Source: Cytophagaceae bacterium (GTDB taxonomy: Bacteria; Bacteroidota; Bacteroidia; Cytophagales; Flexibacteraceae). From it: a stretch of DNA of 64,000 nt. Under the pieces are notes generated by a model. It was not told where the DNA came from. It did not search any database and was given only the letters and a program-made list of their open reading frames with translations. Positions 55,587 to 64,000 of this stretch are shown one piece after another. Positions within the stretch are counted from its first letter, which is position 1. Each line of letters opens with the position of its first letter. The stretch spans positions 1 to 64,000 of the forward strand of contig JAIXYP010000060.1 of assembly GCA_027490155.1 (NCBI GenBank), given 5' to 3'. A program made the translations under genes and the position numbers.

Positions 55587-56174
55587 TTAGTTGCGCTTGT
55601 TGAGCTCGTCCCTAATCTGTGCAGCACGCTCATAGTCTTCGGCATTCAGAGCCTCGTCTAGCATGGTCTTGAGCTGCTCGGTACTGGCATCCCGTACTTG
55701 ATCTTGTAACGATTTCTTCTTTGGACCTTTGGCTGCAACTGGTTTCGGATCGTCATCCTCTGGCTCGGACAAGATGATACCTGCCTCCGACAAGATTACA
55801 TCATTGGTATAAATATCGACCCCAAAACGAAGCCCAACCGCAATGGCATCGGACGGCCTTGCATCAATGTTATATGTATTGATGCCATCTGTTGTCACGA
55901 TTTGAGCATAAAAAACACCTTCGCGCAGGTCGTTGATGTAGATCTCCTCAACAAAAAAGTTGAATGCCTGACCAAATGCCTTGAACAGATCATGGGTCAG
56001 TGGACGTGATGGCTTGATTTTTTCGATCTCAATCGCGATGGCTTGAGCCTCAAACATTCCGATAACAATCGGAAGGCGCCTATTGCCACCTTCTTCGCCC
56101 AGAACCAAGGCAAAGGAGCCTTGTTGTGATTGGCTGGAAGAAAGTGCAAGTATTTCTAGCTTGATTTTAGCCAC
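55587..56174 (-). CDS. Bifunctional nuclease (DUF151) with UvrB/UvrC motif
   Basis: Cytoplasmic protein of 195 residues from the GTG start, which gives M-AKIKLEILALSSS as in homologs; the frame continues upstream to 56279, but that N-terminus is not conserved. The DUF151 core (about 5-135) includes NRRLPIVIGMFEAQAIAIE and NTYNIDARPSDAIAVGLR. A Lys-rich linker (about 140-160) joins a C-terminal UVR helical hairpin (QLKTMLDEALNAEDYERAA, about 168-186), which in other proteins mediates contacts with UvrB/UvrC or Clp partners. The nuclease activity named for the family is known from few members. This domain pair is common in Bacteroidota. Confidence 0.85.
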   Translation of the reverse strand: MAKIKLEILALSSSQSQQGSFALVLGEEGGNRRLPIVIGMFEAQAIAIEIEKIKPSRPLTHDLFKAFGQAFNFFVEEIYINDLREGVFYAQIVTTDGINTYNIDARPSDAIAVGLRFGVDIYTNDVILSEAGIILSEPEDDDPKPVAAKGPKKKSLQDQVRDASTEQLKTMLDEALNAEDYERAAQIRDELNKRN

Positions 56175-56301
56175 TTCTGTTTGATAAACTAGGGTCGCAT
56201 AATGCTGCTGCCCGATGTGTGTACTAGTTACAGATATTCCGCCAACTACCAATGTAAAACTGACGTTTAGCCCCAGCAAGCTGGCCTAACGCAAAAGATC
56301 A

Positions 56302-56322
56302 GGGCTGCAATAATAGCAGCCT
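56302..56322 (-). terminator. Weak hairpin downstream of etfA
   Basis: GGCTGC (56303-56308) pairs with GCAGCC (56316-56321) over a seven-base loop. On the minus strand it is followed by CTGATCTTTTG, a poor T tract. It is 59 bases past the etfA stop and may end that transcript in part. Confidence 0.35.
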
Positions 56323-56380
56323 AAATCCAGAATAATTCCGGATAATCAATGGGCACACAAATAATTCTGGCACCCTAGCC

Positions 56381-57340
56381 TTATTTGAGTGCCTGATTGA
56401 GCGCTGGAAGGATCTTGAAAACATCGCCAACAATGCCATAGTCCGCCACTTTAAAGATTGGCGCCTCAGGGTCTGAGTTAATTGCAACAATACATTTGCT
56501 GCTGCTGATACCTGCCACATGCTGGATTGCTCCGCTAATCCCGGCAGCAATGTAGAGCGAAGGGCTCACCTTGATACCTGTTTGGCCAACGTGCTCGTGG
56601 TGCGGGCGCCAATCCAGATCACTAACAGGTTTGCTGCAGGCAGTAGCTGCACCAAGTGTTTTGGCAAGGTCTGTGATTAAGCCCCAGTTTTCGGGACCTT
56701 TCAAGCCACGACCACCGCTAACGACTAGGTCAGCCTCAGGTAACAAGATTTCTCCTGTGGCCTTTTCGGTGCCTTTGCTGGTAAGTGCTTTGTCTGCTGC
56801 ACTAAGCGAAACAGGAAGTAACTCAACAGTTGTAGAGGCACTATTTGGCTCAAAACCAGTAGCAGCTCCTTTTTTGACAGTTAGGATACGGAGGGTAGCA
56901 TTGAGGGCAACGTCCGAAAAAGCTTTGCCAGTGTATATGCTACGCTTGACGCTAAGAACACCATTATTAAGTACTGGCAGGTCCACGACATTTGTTGCAA
57001 GGGCGGCACCTGTAGCAGCTGCAACTCGTGGTGCCATTGCATCTACCAAAGAGCTTTTAGCAAGTACTACCAGATCAGGATTGCTGATCGCGATGGCTTG
57101 TTTCAGGACAGCGGCAGAGGTCATGATATCTACCTGCACAAATGCACTGTCGTCCGCATGTAGCACCTTTTGGACACCATAGCCACCAAGCGAACCTAGG
57201 TCCGTGGTGGTAGGGCCAGCGATAACAGCTGTAATTGCACCACCACCCAAGGCTTGAGCAGTCTTATGAGCGTATGCAAGGGCCTCTAGGCTTGACTTTT
57301 TGACGGAGCCGTCAGACTCCAAAAATACCAGAATATTCAT
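56381..57340 (-). CDS. etfA: Electron transfer flavoprotein alpha subunit
   Basis: FAD-binding subunit of the soluble electron transfer flavoprotein, 319 residues, the normal length. It would take electrons from acyl-CoA and related dehydrogenases and pass them to the quinone pool through ETF:quinone oxidoreductase. The C-terminal FAD domain has VSGGRGLKGPENW, HEHVGQTGIKVSPSLYIAAG, SGAIQHVAGI and INSDPEAPIFKVADYGIVGD, all canonical. It follows etfB (115-base gap) on the same strand. No acyl-CoA dehydrogenase gene lies nearby. Confidence 0.95.
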   Translation of the reverse strand: MNILVFLESDGSVKKSSLEALAYAHKTAQALGGGAITAVIAGPTTTDLGSLGGYGVQKVLHADDSAFVQVDIMTSAAVLKQAIAISNPDLVVLAKSSLVDAMAPRVAAATGAALATNVVDLPVLNNGVLSVKRSIYTGKAFSDVALNATLRILTVKKGAATGFEPNSASTTVELLPVSLSAADKALTSKGTEKATGEILLPEADLVVSGGRGLKGPENWGLITDLAKTLGAATACSKPVSDLDWRPHHEHVGQTGIKVSPSLYIAAGISGAIQHVAGISSSKCIVAINSDPEAPIFKVADYGIVGDVFKILPALNQALK

Positions 57341-57455
57341 CAGACAAGGGTCTTGATTGTATGTGAGGCGGGATGGGTAATTGTCCTAAAGACGAAACCC
57401 AATATTGCCATTTGGTGTAAAATGGAATAGGAACTGAATGGTCGATTGTCGAGGA

Positions 57456-58193
57456 CTAAAGCACTTTAGCTTCATTCCGGAGCAAGTCAACAAGCTCAGC
57501 AACATTGTCGGCAGCAATCATCTTGCAGGCCCCTTTAGCTGGTGGCAGGCTGAATTGTTGGACGGTAGTTGAGGTTGCTGTCACATTCGGTTCAACCACT
57601 TTGAGTGGCTTTGTCCGAGCACCCATAATACCACGCATGTTCGGGATTTTCCACTCGGCAATTGGCTCTTGGCAACCTGCTACTAGAGGCAAGTTCACCT
57701 CGATCACTTCTTTGCCACCTTCAATCTCTTTCGAGACCGTAGCCAGACCACCGACAACGTCTAAACGCATCACTGGCGCCACAGATGGAATACCAAGAAG
57801 TTCACCAACCATACCATGCACTTGCCCACCATTGTGGTCAATGCTTTCGCGTCCCATCAGGATTAGGTCATATTGTTCGGCTTTGCATACTGCTGCAATC
57901 TCTTGCGCTACCTGCCAAGCGTCGGTCGGGTTGACATTGATCCTGATCGCATCATCAGCACCAATAGCCAGTGCTTTACGAAGCGTGGGTTCGGTCTCTA
58001 CCAAACCAACATTGAGGGCAGTGACGGTGCCGCCTTGCGCCTCTTTAAGCTCAATGGCACGTGCAAGGGCAAAGTCGTCATACGGACCGATGATGAAGGT
58101 AACGCCCGCAGCGTTAAACTCCTTTCCGTCCGGCGTAAAGCTGATTTTGGTTGTCGTGTCCGGTACGTGGGTGATGCAGACCAGTATCTTCAT
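57456..58193 (-). CDS. etfB: Electron transfer flavoprotein beta subunit
   Basis: AMP-binding beta subunit of the electron transfer flavoprotein, 245 residues, partner of the alpha subunit encoded next. It opens with MKILVCITHVPDTTTKISF and has NPYD-like GPYDDFALARAIELKE (about 37-52), the nucleotide loop LMGRESIDHNGGQVHGM (about 111-127) and the conserved ADNVAELVDLLRNEAKVL end. Gene order etfB-etfA matches most bacteria. The 200 bases upstream have only imperfect promoter matches. Confidence 0.95.
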   Translation of the reverse strand: MKILVCITHVPDTTTKISFTPDGKEFNAAGVTFIIGPYDDFALARAIELKEAQGGTVTALNVGLVETEPTLRKALAIGADDAIRINVNPTDAWQVAQEIAAVCKAEQYDLILMGRESIDHNGGQVHGMVGELLGIPSVAPVMRLDVVGGLATVSKEIEGGKEVIEVNLPLVAGCQEPIAEWKIPNMRGIMGARTKPLKVVEPNVTATSTTVQQFSLPPAKGACKMIAADNVAELVDLLRNEAKVL

Positions 58194-58392
58194 ATCTAAT
58201 TGGTGCTAGTGCTAATCAGCCGGTTTCCTACTGCAGAAATCACAAAATAGCAACTGCACATGCAGGTGCCCTGACTAGCCTTTTGTATCAAGCCCCAAAT
58301 ATGATACATGGGTGCCAAAATCGATACACCTCAACCTGATTTCGGCCAAAATTATTGATAGGCAACCCTGTTAGCCGCCAAAGCTTCTTAGG

Positions 58393-59271
58393 ATGATCAG
58401 TCATGCACCAAGTCCCAAATCCAAACCTAGCAAAACACTGGCCCTGATCCATTACCTTTGTGGTTTAGCACAAGCCTGCACACCTATGGGCCAAGACCCC
58501 TCTACCTTTCAGGTTGACAAAACGCCACGGATAGATAAGACCTTGTTTCAGGAAGGCCACTTTCTAGGTCGCCCAGCTGATTTTGACGATCTCATTGTCC
58601 AGCGTCGGCTACAACTTACGGAGGCGATACCGAATTTCACAGGCAAAGATCTGACCCTTGTAGATGTTGGTTGTGGCAATGGAGCATCTGCTTTTTTCCT
58701 GGCCGATAAGTTTAAGTATGTGCTTGGTATCGATGTCTGGGAAGGCCATCGCAGCTCCTTTGAGGCCTATAAAACCCATAGTGGCATCACCAATGTGGAT
58801 TTCCTGAAACTAGACCTTGAGAGCGAATCACATCCAACCCAATATGATCGGCTAATCAGCTTTGAGGTCATCGAGCACCTTAATGATGATCGGAACGTGA
58901 CCAGCTTCTTCAACTTGGTCAAACCTGGCGGGCAGATTGCGATTTCGGTGCCGAACAAGTGGTGGATCTTCGAAACCCACGGTGCTAACCTCCCACTCCT
59001 ACCCTGGAACCGAGTGCCATTCTTTAGCTGGCTACCAACCTTCATCCATGAGCGCTTTGCGAACGCCCGTATTTATACACCTGCCCGCATCCGCCGTGTG
59101 CTCGAGCGTGCTGGCTTTGAGGTGATTAGCGTCCAGAACATAACCGCACCATTGGACGTATTGAAACCATCAGGCTTCAAACGTTGGCTACAGGCCAATA
59201 TCTTCAGGGGGAACACAACGACGATACCGTTCAAAGCGACGGCGTTGTTTGTGCATGCGGTGAGGCGGTAG
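58393..59271 (+). CDS. Class I SAM-dependent methyltransferase
   Basis: Methyltransferase of 292 residues. The core shows LTLVDVGCGNGASAFFL (motif I, about 85-101), LGIDVWEG after strand 2 and a SFEVIEHLNDD post-motif (about 156-166), then KPGGQIAISVPN. This UbiG-like pattern is common in small-molecule and glycan methyltransferases. The part after residue 195 (FETHGANLPLLPWNRVPFF) resembles methyltransferases found in glycan gene clusters. The first 30 residues are weakly conserved, and ATG at 58489 would be another start. It precedes the AT-rich orphan gene but is not obviously linked to it. Confidence 0.8.
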   Translation: MISHAPSPKSKPSKTLALIHYLCGLAQACTPMGQDPSTFQVDKTPRIDKTLFQEGHFLGRPADFDDLIVQRRLQLTEAIPNFTGKDLTLVDVGCGNGASAFFLADKFKYVLGIDVWEGHRSSFEAYKTHSGITNVDFLKLDLESESHPTQYDRLISFEVIEHLNDDRNVTSFFNLVKPGGQIAISVPNKWWIFETHGANLPLLPWNRVPFFSWLPTFIHERFANARIYTPARIRRVLERAGFEVISVQNITAPLDVLKPSGFKRWLQANIFRGNTTTIPFKATALFVHAVRR

Positions 59272-59341
59272 GGTTTGGAAATTCTAGTATGGGCATAATG
59301 ATGGCAAGCAGTAAGTTAACAACTTGTTTGCAAAAAACTAT

Positions 59342-59372
59342 TTTGCATATACGGATACAACTACTAGTTTTG
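59342..59372 (+). promoter_or_regulatory. Consensus Bacteroidota promoter of the AT-rich orphan gene
   Basis: TTTG (59342-59345), a spacer of exactly 19 bases and TAGTTTTG (59365-59372) match the TTTG-N19-TAnnTTTG consensus in full, the best promoter in the window. The element ends 13 bases before the ATG, so the leader would be very short. Confidence 0.65.
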
Positions 59373-59385
59373 AAAAAAAACTAAT

Positions 59386-61374
59386 ATGTCCAAGCTCCTT
59401 ACTCTACTAATCGTTCAAGTATCAATGTTAATGCTCTTCATTGGGACTACTCAAGCCCAATCGTCGAGTACGATCGAGGATCTTATAGCTAGGCTACCTT
59501 CCACTCCCTATATTATTGAGAATATCAAGGACTCTTCTGACTACAGCAGAGAAGCAACAGAAAAATTAATTAAGGAACACTACAGTATATCGCCAAAATT
59601 AATCACAATAAAACCCGAAGAGATAGTGAGAATTAAAAATATTACAGATTCAATTGGAAAAGAGGTCACACAAATGACAAGATCAATAAATAGCGAATTA
59701 TCAATCTATGATAACTTAATTGGCAAAATAAACAGTAACGAAAAGGTCGATCCGATAATTTCGGAGATAAAAAACCTATTACAACTAATCGAGACAACAA
59801 GAATTCAAGAGCTAAATAGCATAAAGGAATCCTATTACCAAACTTTCTTTTGCTTAGTAAAAGCGAAAAATTACAGTGACTCAATGCCATATCCGGAATA
59901 TCAAGCTGAGTGCTACAAGGCTATTGATAATGACGTAGTTGAAAAAGGAATTGGAGTTTTCGTTGAATCAAAATCGAAAATTGAAAACAAAGAATTGATA
60001 TATGATAGCGTTAAGACAGTAATCAAAGGTACAATGAACATACAAAGTTCGAAACGACAGATTGATCAAGAAAATCAAATATTTAGAGTTGCCTTCGAGT
60101 TAAAAGTAAAAATAAGTGACATTGTTGAATCTGGGACTAATGTTTCGGAGCTTGAGCTTGACAAATTGAGAGAAAATAAAAATTGGTATATATTCACTAG
60201 TAAACCATCGGCCTTTGATGGGATGTCAGGAAACAACGTCAACCAACCTATAGTTGACCAGAATGGAGACACATTGGATTCTGATGATATACAATTTATT
60301 GAGACATGTATTTTTAATTACGAAGATGTAAAATTTGAAAACCAAGAAAATAACAGTAAATTAAAAAAGCAACTTTCTGATCTTGCAATTAAGATCAAAG
60401 GAATTGAAGACCAAATTTCTAACCGAAGAAAAGTTCTTGCCGTTAATATCAGAAACATCAAAGATGCTATTTCTGAGATCCGTTATTTAAATATTTCATC
60501 CTTTGACTCACTAGTCCCTCAAAAAATCATTGATGAAGCCAAGCTCCATCTAAAACAAAAAAAGGAATCAAAAACAAAAATTAAAACAATTATCGAGTAT
60601 AATAATATTATGCTAACTCAATCTAGTCCTGTAAAAATTTATCCAGCTGAATCAGTCCATCACGACATTGCTTCAGCATTGTTTCCTATTCTGAGGGACG
60701 GCTCAAGAACTAACGCACAGAAAAAAATGCAAGAATTAACGTTAACAAAAAACGGGATTACTGATCAGTACGAAAATAAATTCAATGAAAACAAGACATT
60801 TATACTTGATAAAATTTGGTTCTATGTTGTTAAAAAATCTGACCATATGGAAGCATATGTTCTATTAAAAAACAGAACTGCTGTTACCTATAGTGAAAAT
60901 GAATTAGAAACTGACCTTGATAAGAAAGAAAGATTAAAAAAAATTGAAAGAGAAAACCAGCTAAAATTGCAGCAAATTGCAAAACGTCAAGCCTACATTC
61001 AAGATAGTATCCTTTTAGCTAAGAAAAACAGGGAAGATTCCATTGCAAAGATCACTGCATGGAATAACTCTTGGCATGTTGTATCAAAAGACTCCATATT
61101 TATCCGACATGACTTTTATAAAGACTACAATTCCTATACGGATAGATATGTTTCTTCAAAAATATCCTCTAAAATCCACTGTTCTAGCCTAAAATATTTA
61201 GTATGTCATATTATCCATCCAAGCAGAGGGGAATACACTTTCGAACTTGTCAAAAGTGTTGATTCATATTCTGCTTCGGTTCCGTGGTTGAATCTAAGAG
61301 TAAGTGTGCGTGCGAACTATAATTTACTGTTAGATGATTACATATTGGATGTCAAATTGTCTGATCTCCACTAG
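59386..61374 (+). CDS. AT-rich orphan secreted protein of unknown function
   Basis: Unrecognised protein of 662 residues. A signal peptide is clear (MSKLLTLLIVQVSMLMLFIG, cleavage near TQAQ). The chain is Lys-, Ile-, Asn- and Ser-rich with long helical, probably coiled-coil stretches around 320-345 (NNSKLKKQLSDLAIKIKGIED) and 508-555 (KKERLKKIERENQLKL), then a beta-like C-terminal 100 residues containing two Cys close together. There is no sorting domain, lipobox or membrane helix after the signal. Its codons are far more AT-rich than all its neighbours (for example 17 G+C in the 60 bases at 59581-59640, against 27 of 60 at 58801-58860), which suggests acquisition from an AT-rich Bacteroidota. 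Its stop overlaps that of the convergent GT4 gene. Confidence 0.72.
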   Translation: MSKLLTLLIVQVSMLMLFIGTTQAQSSSTIEDLIARLPSTPYIIENIKDSSDYSREATEKLIKEHYSISPKLITIKPEEIVRIKNITDSIGKEVTQMTRSINSELSIYDNLIGKINSNEKVDPIISEIKNLLQLIETTRIQELNSIKESYYQTFFCLVKAKNYSDSMPYPEYQAECYKAIDNDVVEKGIGVFVESKSKIENKELIYDSVKTVIKGTMNIQSSKRQIDQENQIFRVAFELKVKISDIVESGTNVSELELDKLRENKNWYIFTSKPSAFDGMSGNNVNQPIVDQNGDTLDSDDIQFIETCIFNYEDVKFENQENNSKLKKQLSDLAIKIKGIEDQISNRRKVLAVNIRNIKDAISEIRYLNISSFDSLVPQKIIDEAKLHLKQKKESKTKIKTIIEYNNIMLTQSSPVKIYPAESVHHDIASALFPILRDGSRTNAQKKMQELTLTKNGITDQYENKFNENKTFILDKIWFYVVKKSDHMEAYVLLKNRTAVTYSENELETDLDKKERLKKIERENQLKLQQIAKRQAYIQDSILLAKKNREDSIAKITAWNNSWHVVSKDSIFIRHDFYKDYNSYTDRYVSSKISSKIHCSSLKYLVCHIIHPSRGEYTFELVKSVDSYSASVPWLNLRVSVRANYNLLLDDYILDVKLSDLH

Positions 61375-62825
61375 CTCACCCCCACCAACCAATCCAGCAC
61401 AGCAGCAAACTTGCCAGCCAAAGCCTTTCGGCTATATTGCTGGTAACCTTTGCTTTGGCATATTGGCGTGCCGGATTGATAGGCGGCAAACAATGCAAGG
61501 ATGTTGTCCTTGAGCATGGCTGCATCGTAATAACCAGAAAACAATCCAGCCCCAGTATCGATCAAAACCTGTTGGGCATCCCCTCCCTCTGGCCCAATGC
61601 AAAGTATCGGGCGACGTAAGGCTAGGTATTCGAAGATTTTACCTGTTAGGATTCCATTAGCGTTGTTCACCCTATCAATCATCAAAAGCAACACCTGCGA
61701 GCTCCGCTGGGTTTCCAATATTTGGTGGTGCGGCTGGTAGGCCCTGAAGTCAAGCCAAGGTGTCAATCCAAAAGTCTGAGCCGACTCCTGCACAACAGGG
61801 TCAACCTTACCATAAAAATGGAGTTGAAGGGCTTCGGCAAAGTCCTCATTGGTCTGAACAAGATCCTGCAACACCTGCCAGAAAACTTGGTGGTTCCTCG
61901 GATAACCCAGCATCCCTACGTAGGTGATCGTAAATTTTTCGTCTGGCTTTGGCTCTGCATCAAATACAAAATCAGCCTCATCATACCCATTATGGATAAC
62001 CAAGGTCTTTAAGGGCTTATGCGGTGGTTTGACCAAGGTATCCATATCTGCAGCCATTGCGTGGCTAACCGCCACTACGGCCTCCGCCTCAGTCAATACA
62101 CCTTGCTCTAGTGTCTCGTGTTTGCGCCGAGCAAACCCGCTAAGCTTCAACTCTTGATAAAACCCGATTTGCGTCCATGGGTCACGGAAATCAGCTAGCC
62201 AAGGCAAATTTACACCTTGCTTTTTGAGCAGCCGTTTCAGCTTCAAGGCAATGACGTGCATACTATGTGGTGGACCTGTACTCACGATAGCCTCTACTGG
62301 CTGCTCCTTCAGGTAATTGGCCAGATATGCCACCGAAGGATTGATGAAGAACATCCTAGTATCGGGCACGAAGAGGTTAGACCGCACCCAGATGGCTAAT
62401 CTTGACTTCCAGCTAGACTGTTGTCCCTTACCAACATACAAGGGGTTAACATTTGCAGTGGCCTTCTGGCCTTTGCCCATAAACTTATTGTAGAGGTCAA
62501 AAGGCTCCCAAATTGGTTCTCTGATGACTTCAATACCTTCTGGAATTTCGGCCAAGAGGGCATCATCACGGAGCTCAAACTGGCTGTTGGAAACGGTATA
62601 AACCACTGGCTCGTATCCATAAGCCCGCAAATACTTCACTGTCTTTAGCCATCGCTGAACCCCACTACCTGCTGAAGGTGGCCAATAATAGGTTATTACC
62701 AGAACCCGACGACGAGCGTTGCCATTGTCAGCCTCAGACAAAGCAGATTGAGAAATGGCGTTGCGAGAATCTGATGTGGTAGGGTTGTCCAAAGGTCTGG
62801 CGAAGAAACAAATATGAGGGGTCAA
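61371..62825 (-). CDS. GT4-like family glycosyltransferase
   Basis: GT-B glycosyltransferase of 484 residues for surface glycan synthesis. The N-terminal domain begins with VLVITYYWPPSAGSGVQRW (about 41-59), a glycine-rich acceptor-side loop typical of the family. The C-terminal domain has FTITYVGMLGYPRN (about 298-311) and the donor-site stretch GILTGKIFEYLALRRPILCIGPEGGD with the invariant Glu. The first 40 residues are unconserved, and no other ATG fits, so the true start may be a different codon. Its stop codon overlaps the stop of the AT-rich gene by a shared CTAG. Confidence 0.82.
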   Translation of the reverse strand: MTPHICFFARPLDNPTTSDSRNAISQSALSEADNGNARRRVLVITYYWPPSAGSGVQRWLKTVKYLRAYGYEPVVYTVSNSQFELRDDALLAEIPEGIEVIREPIWEPFDLYNKFMGKGQKATANVNPLYVGKGQQSSWKSRLAIWVRSNLFVPDTRMFFINPSVAYLANYLKEQPVEAIVSTGPPHSMHVIALKLKRLLKKQGVNLPWLADFRDPWTQIGFYQELKLSGFARRKHETLEQGVLTEAEAVVAVSHAMAADMDTLVKPPHKPLKTLVIHNGYDEADFVFDAEPKPDEKFTITYVGMLGYPRNHQVFWQVLQDLVQTNEDFAEALQLHFYGKVDPVVQESAQTFGLTPWLDFRAYQPHHQILETQRSSQVLLLMIDRVNNANGILTGKIFEYLALRRPILCIGPEGGDAQQVLIDTGAGLFSGYYDAAMLKDNILALFAAYQSGTPICQSKGYQQYSRKALAGKFAAVLDWLVGVS

Positions 62826-62980
62826 ATTTACGACATGTGGTTAATTTTTGACGTTCATATACCCCATTGACCCTGACAGAAAAATCGTTACAGACCCATC
62901 AAGGCCCCTTATCAGGCCGCTAACCAGTCCTTGGCAGCATCCAATGGCTTTTTGTGGACATCAACAGTGCCTAGCATAGG

Positions 62981-63011
62981 TTTGGTAACTTAACGGTTTG
63001 TTCTTAATTTG
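62981..63011 (+). promoter_or_regulatory. Putative promoter of the glutamine amidotransferase gene
   Basis: TTTG (62981-62984), a 19-base spacer and TTAATTTG (63004-63011, 7 of 8 to TAnnTTTG) form a near-consensus promoter. It lies nine bases before the open frame's first ATG (63021) and about 120 bases before the homology-supported ATG (63135). Confidence 0.42.
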
Positions 63012-63134
63012 GTTATCTAAATGGTGCCAAAGGTCAGACGCCTGTTCTATCATGGATGTGCGGGCCAAGGGCTTAACCAAAGCCAGATAGTTCAACCAGA
63101 GATCCTATCCACTTCAAACCCAACCCCTCAAGAC

Positions 63135-63950
63135 ATGACATCAGGTAAGCGCGTTGCCATCCTCGACATGAACGACAATGCGGTCAACCAAGGCATTCGC
63201 TGCCTCCGCGACCTAGTCACCAAAGCTGGCCTCGAGCCTGTTGTTTATGAGGCTCGCTACAAAAACGAATACCCTGAGCTAGAGGATTTTGACATTATCA
63301 TCAGCAGTGGTGGCCCTGGTGACCCAACAATTTGCCTTGACACAGCTTGGGGACGCAATTTTGGCAACTTGTTGGATGGGATTTACACCCACAACCTGAA
63401 TCCGAGTAACCAACGTAAGTATGCGTTCATGATCTGCCATTCCTTCCAGATGTTGGTTCTACACTGGGATTTGGCAACAGTCAATAAACGCAATAGTACC
63501 AGTTTTGGCATTTTGCCAGTACATAAAGTGGAGGAAGCCCTACATGATGATCTAATGTTCGAAGGTTTGGCCGATCCGTTCTACATCGTGGACAGCCGGG
63601 ACTACCAAATCGTCCAGCCCAACCAAACCCAAATGATCGAAAAAGGCTGCGAAGTTATATGCCTCGAGAAAATCAGAGATCATGTACCGTACGAGCGCGC
63701 TGTGATGGCGATCCGCTTTAGTCCTGAGATCGTTGGTACACAGTTTCACCCAGAGGCTGATGTCGAGAGTATGAAGTTTTACCTCTACAGCCCAGCCAAG
63801 ATGGAGTATGTTAAAGAGCGCTACGGCGAGAATAAATACGCTGACATGGTCAGACTAATCGATGAGGATTGGGCAGTGCAGGCAACTAATGCCCAGATTA
63901 TCCCCTCGTTTCTGGAAGCAGCCTGTTTTGGTGGCCTAGTCACCAGCTAA
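63135..63950 (+). CDS. Class I (type 1) glutamine amidotransferase
   Basis: Cytoplasmic glutaminase-type protein of 271 residues that would release ammonia from glutamine for a partner enzyme. ATG at 63135 gives the conserved opening GKRVAILDMNDNAVNQG; an in-frame ATG at 63021 adds 38 unconserved residues, but the promoter position leaves it possible. The core has IISSGGPGDP (56-65), nucleophile Cys101 in MICHSFQM and His205/Glu207 in QFHPEAD, so the catalytic triad is complete. The nucleophile elbow is C-H-S rather than the usual C-x-G, which sets it apart from GMP synthase and anthranilate synthase. No synthase partner gene is in view, and the substrate is unknown. Confidence 0.85.
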   Translation: MTSGKRVAILDMNDNAVNQGIRCLRDLVTKAGLEPVVYEARYKNEYPELEDFDIIISSGGPGDPTICLDTAWGRNFGNLLDGIYTHNLNPSNQRKYAFMICHSFQMLVLHWDLATVNKRNSTSFGILPVHKVEEALHDDLMFEGLADPFYIVDSRDYQIVQPNQTQMIEKGCEVICLEKIRDHVPYERAVMAIRFSPEIVGTQFHPEADVESMKFYLYSPAKMEYVKERYGENKYADMVRLIDEDWAVQATNAQIIPSFLEAACFGGLVTS

Positions 63951-64000
63951 TACTCAAGCAAATCGCTTATTGATAGACTTAGTCTTTTGAAGGGACTCGT

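Overview
The window is chromosomal DNA of a Bacteroidota bacterium, by gene content probably Cytophagia- or Chitinophagia/Saprospiria-like; nothing in it fixes the family. The evidence is three proteins ending in type IX secretion (T9SS) type A sorting domains, a YbaB-glycosyltransferase pair, DUF2279 and DUF5916 proteins, and promoters of the Bacteroidota form (TTTG, about 19 bases, TAnnTTTG). Shine-Dalgarno sequences are not evident, and GTG or TTG starts are fairly common. No rRNA, tRNA, CRISPR array, phage or insertion sequence was seen.

Layout. 1-6.7 kb: tail of an unidentified gene, an RlmI-like methyltransferase, a giant NtrY-like sensor kinase, a GT2 glycosyltransferase and ybaB. 7.1-18.2 kb: one 11-kb gene for a 3,676-residue secreted beta-repeat protein with a T9SS tail, closed by a strong terminator. 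18.4-21.3 kb: rsmA, mgtE and a small four-helix membrane protein. 21.3-24.8 kb: surface-glycan genes (GT4, SGNH hydrolase, Wzy-like polymerase). 25-27.5 kb: DUF2279 protein and fructose-1,6-bisphosphatase. 28-31.1 kb: a thioredoxin-like protein, a GT2 enzyme and two tandem paralogous nucleotidyltransferases. 31.3-34.2 kb: a T9SS-tailed polysaccharide deacetylase and tagaturonate reductase. 34.3-40 kb: an SGNH/MBOAT O-acyltransferase pair and a T9SS-secreted lysyl-endopeptidase-like protease. 40.2-50.5 kb: a glycan-degradation run (DUF5916 outer-membrane protein, GH2, Tat-exported esterase, GH28, GH42). 50.5-58.2 kb: biotin carboxylase, flippase, small genes, GT9, bifunctional nuclease and etfBA. 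58.4-64 kb: a methyltransferase, an AT-rich orphan secreted protein, a GT4 enzyme and a class I glutamine amidotransferase.

How the genes fit together. Two themes dominate. One is building and decorating surface polysaccharide: six glycosyltransferases, two nucleotidyltransferases, a polymerase, a flippase and an O-acyltransferase pair, scattered in several small operons. The other is secretion and use of plant-type polysaccharide: the GH28/GH2/GH42/esterase set would trim a galactose-bearing pectin, and tagaturonate reductase would feed galacturonate into central metabolism. No SusC/SusD pair accompanies the hydrolases. No strongly supported new defence or mobile system was found. The least explained items are the AT-rich orphan at 59.4 kb, the paired nucleotidyltransferases and the giant repeat protein.
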